In this document: in pieces, positions 62,037 to 64,000 of the stretch
Layout: each line of letters starts with the position of its first letter
How positions within the stretch are numbered: the first letter of the stretch is position 1
Source of the DNA: Chromatiales bacterium
Lineage (GTDB): Bacteria; Pseudomonadota; Gammaproteobacteria; UBA6429
Reading direction: 5' to 3'
Assembly: GCA_027076405.1 (NCBI GenBank)
Contig: JALTJN010000362.1
Span: forward strand, 372,001 to 436,000
Length of the DNA: 64,000 nt
Translations under genes and position numbers: made by a program
The notes under the pieces: model-generated
Database searches by the model: none
What the model was told of the DNA's origin: nothing
Seen by the model: only the letters and a program-made list of their open reading frames with translations

Positions 62037-62103
62037 AACCACTGGGGACACCGGGAAGTCAATTTTACTGTTTGTGGTTATAGATCTTCCCTGTGGTTAA
62101 TGG
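62037..62103. repeat. inverted pair of the dispersed intergenic repeat
   Basis: AACCACTGGGGACACCGGGAAG at 62037 and the inverted CTTCCCTGTGGTTAATGG at 62086-62103 lie between cmoB and msrA. The unit is a diverged form of the AACCACAGAG repeat. Confidence 0.45.
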
Positions 62104-62140
62104 AATTTACTTTTTCGCAATAATATAGAGAAAAATAGCA

Positions 62141-62758
62141 ATGCCCGAAATGGTAACTAAAGAACATGCTTTATCTGGCAGAGAGCAAGCGATCGCGCTG
62201 CCTGAAAAACATTTTGTTAATCAAAATTTATTAGCTCAACCTTATCCTGCAAACATGCAACAAGCGATGTTTGGTTTAGGTTGTTTTTGGGGAGCAGAAA
62301 GAAAGTTTTGGCAAACAGAAGGCGTGTATATTACATTAGTCGGCTATGCCGCCGGTTATACTCCTAACCCGACTTATCACGAAGTTTGTTCAGGAATGAC
62401 AGGGCATAATGAAGTAGTTTATGTTGTTTATGATCCGGCTAAAGTCAGTTATGAATCATTACTAAAAGTCTTCTGGGAATCGCATGATCCAACTCAAGGT
62501 ATGCGGCAGGGAAATGATCGTGGTACTCAATATCGTTCAGGAATCTATACCTACTCTAAAGAACAACATGAAGCGGCATTAAAAACCAAAGCCCTGTACC
62601 AAAGCCAATTATCTGCCGCAGGGCTTAATACTATTACAACAGAAATTCTGGAAGCGCCAGTTTTTTATCCGGCAGAAGAATATCATCAGCAATATTTAGC
62701 GAAAGAGCCGAATGGATATTGCGGTTTGGGTGGATTAGATATTCCGCTAGCAGAGTAA
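62141..62758 (+). CDS. msrA: Peptide-methionine (S)-S-oxide reductase MsrA
   Basis: 205 residues. Reduces methionine sulfoxide in proteins. The catalytic motif is [33 protein letters not shown] and [20 protein letters not shown] follow. A resolving Cys is present near the C-terminus ([10 protein letters not shown]). The N-terminal extension before the domain is the E. coli type. No msrB is fused or adjacent. Confidence 0.95.
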   Translation: MPEMVTKEHALSGREQAIALPEKHFVNQNLLAQPYPANMQQAMFGLGCFWGAERKFWQTEGVYITLVGYAAGYTPNPTYHEVCSGMTGHNEVVYVVYDPAKVSYESLLKVFWESHDPTQGMRQGNDRGTQYRSGIYTYSKEQHEAALKTKALYQSQLSAAGLNTITTEILEAPVFYPAEEYHQQYLAKEPNGYCGLGGLDIPLAE

Positions 62759-62765
62759 GTTAAAC

Positions 62766-63176
62766 TTAATCATTTAGTGTAATAATCAACTTGCGTACAT
62801 GTCCGCGGCTGCGATGCTCCCATAAATAAACTCCTTGCCATGTCCCTAATGCACACCGTCCATTAAAGACCGGAAGTGTCAGGCTGTTTTGCGTCAAAAT
62901 AGTGCGAATATGAGCAGGCATGTCATCCGGCCCTTCCATGTCATGCAGGTAAACAGGATCACCATCGGGTGCGAGGCGCGCCATAAAATTTTCCAAATCA
63001 ATTCTTACCGTACTATCTGCATTTTCGCAAAGGATAAGAGAAGCGCTCGTGTGTTGTAAAAATAAATGGCACAGTCCGGTGTTTATCCCGCTTTGTTTTA
63101 TCGCAGATTGAATCTCTTCCGAAATATCATAAGTGCCGCGACCATTTGTTTCTATATTTAACATTTGTTGTTTCAT
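62766..63176 (-). CDS. yjbQ: YjbQ-family (UPF0047) protein
   Basis: 136 residues from ATG 63176; upstream in-frame ATGs at 63185 and 63212 are possible, and none has a good ribosome site. Family marks are GLCHLFLQHTSASLILCEN, DLENFMARLAPDGD, MEGPDDMPAHIRTILT and LGTWQGVYLWEHRSRGHVRK. Members have thiamin phosphate synthase activity in assays, but the natural role is unsettled. It converges on msrA. Confidence 0.9.
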   Translation of the reverse strand: MKQQMLNIETNGRGTYDISEEIQSAIKQSGINTGLCHLFLQHTSASLILCENADSTVRIDLENFMARLAPDGDPVYLHDMEGPDDMPAHIRTILTQNSLTLPVFNGRCALGTWQGVYLWEHRSRGHVRKLIITLND

Positions 63177-63210
63177 AGACTGCATTTTACAGTAAAAAAC
63201 CGGCAGTAAC

Positions 63211-63224
63211 ATTTGTTAACAAAT
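63211..63224. promoter_or_regulatory. 14-bp perfect palindrome upstream of yjbQ
   Basis: ATTTGTTAACAAAT is perfectly self-complementary and lies 35 bases upstream of the preferred yjbQ start, in the space shared with the rightward HDOD gene. It has the form of a dimeric repressor site, but no known family is matched. Confidence 0.35.
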
Positions 63225-63420
63225 AAAATGTCGTTTACAGATTAAATTATTTTATTCTTTTTCTATTTATGTGCTCAAGCTAACATTTATTCATATAAAA
63301 CAAGCTACATTAAGTTAAGTAGTCAAATAGAGAGTAAATAACCTGTAACAATATTTTGCAAACGTGAGTTATGAATACAGATACACTCATAACGGTATAA
63401 TGGAATAAAACTTATAAAAA

Positions 63421-64000
63421 ATGAAAAGCCAGCTGCTCAAAACAATTTTTCAGAAAAATAATATTGAGTTTCGTAGTCTTGATATTGCTGCTTTAGAAAA
63501 AAAACCGGTTTTAGAATTATTCAAGCAATCACAAATTAATTGCTCTGTATTGTCATGTGATAATGATTATTTTATTGCACTAAATCCGGCGACACATGAG
63601 TTTGATCTCGCTAGACTTAATAAGGCAACAGGAAAAAAATTATTAAAGATAAAGACAGAAGAAGAAAATAATTTAAACACCAATTTACTGGTTAATCAAA
63701 CAAATTCAACCAGTGATATTCATGTCTTTATTGATGAGGCATTAGAATATCATGATGAATTGTATTTGGTTGATCAATCAGACAAGCATATTTATGCTAT
63801 TGATATAAAACAATTACATAAACTTTCCAGTGATAAACTTATTGGAATCTCTTTCTCGGAAAAAATAAATAATAATATGGATATCAAAGAAAAATTAAGT
63901 TTTAAAGAACGTGTTAAAGCACTACATTCTCTGCCCCCGATGCCTGAAACGGCGACTCATATTTTAAATTTACGAGCGATACCGGATGTTAAAGTAGAAC
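63421..64000 (+). CDS. HDOD-domain protein with YbaK-like N-terminus, 5' part
   Basis: An open reading frame from ATG 63421 that runs off the window end (193 full codons visible). The first 120 or so residues (KTIFQKNNIEFRSLDIAA, FIALNPATHEFDLARLNK) resemble YbaK/EbsC-type aminoacyl-tRNA deacylase domains, though the match is by eye only. The last residues, LHSLPPMPETATHILNLR, are the start of an HDOD domain. TATAAT is present at 63396-63401 without a clear -35. It would be the third HDOD gene of the window. Confidence 0.72.
   Translation, partial: MKSQLLKTIFQKNNIEFRSLDIAALEKKPVLELFKQSQINCSVLSCDNDYFIALNPATHEFDLARLNKATGKKLLKIKTEEENNLNTNLLVNQTNSTSDIHVFIDEALEYHDELYLVDQSDKHIYAIDIKQLHKLSSDKLIGISFSEKINNNMDIKEKLSFKERVKALHSLPPMPETATHILNLRAIPDVKVE

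Overview
The window is one continuous piece of a low-GC gammaproteobacterial chromosome. Diagnostic genes are rapA, greB, hrpA, cmoA/cmoB/cmoM, uup, tex, slyD, the selO homologue and an EF-P paralogue of the efpL (yeiP) type. No rRNA, tRNA, CRISPR array, prophage or transposase gene was seen. Sulfur-related genes (a YeeE/YedE transporter, an exported rhodanese, a DsrC/TusE-like protein), FNR/Anr-type boxes and c-di-GMP/HDOD signalling genes suggest an aquatic bacterium that meets changing oxygen and reduced sulfur. Genus cannot be fixed from the sequence alone.

Layout. 1-3.6 kb: 3' part of an nhaR-like regulator and rapA. 3.7-7.7 kb: arsR-arsM, a divergent orphan histidine kinase with a tiny membrane protein, a MerB-like organomercurial lyase and a DUF3301 protein. 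8-12.5 kb: HopJ-family protein, selO, efpL, DUF3820, glutaredoxin-like and HI0933-family flavoprotein. 12.7-20.2 kb: HDOD protein, DUF1415, MOSC protein, then a PstS-like periplasmic binding protein paired with a GGDEF-EAL protein, and a zinc-motif-less M48-like membrane protein. 20.5-27 kb: cold-shock protein, DsbA-like oxidoreductase, zinc-lid adenylate kinase, GlcG/HbpS-like protein, DsrC-like protein, spermidine-synthase-like protein, 2OG-oxygenase-like protein, Cys-rich PAS protein, greB. 27-35 kb: uup, tex, hybrid kinase, tatD, tcdA. 35-38.3 kb: DUF2189 protein and a compact operon sprT / unknown / ycgN / DUF2288 / HIT / GIY-YIG. 38.3-41.5 kb: sulfur cluster (YeeE, SPC-repeat peptide, His-rich protein, rhodanese). 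41.5-46.4 kb: small kinases, UDG-like protein, cmoM, cytochrome b561, FMN-binding protein, K+ channel-like protein. 46.4-53.9 kb: leftward TRAP transporter and polyprenyl-glycan genes. 54-64 kb: hrpA with a SET-domain gene, HDOD protein, slyD, a MITE-like hairpin, cmoAB, msrA, yjbQ, and the start of a third HDOD gene.

The observations judged most worth following are: (1) the PstS-like binding protein eight bases upstream of a membrane GGDEF-EAL protein, a likely ligand-sensing c-di-GMP module with an unusual Cys-rich binding region; (2) the YeeE transporter, a secreted peptide with four SPC repeats and a His-rich protein, followed by a rhodanese whose promoter has an FNR-like box at exactly the class II spacing from a TATACT element; (3) a MerB homologue with its catalytic Cys/Asp/Cys residues but no mer operon; (4) an M48-like protein in which all three residues of HExxH are replaced; (5) a DsrC/TusE-like protein whose second cysteine is displaced by two residues. 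All functional statements are by recognition of motifs and families from the sequence; no database search was run.
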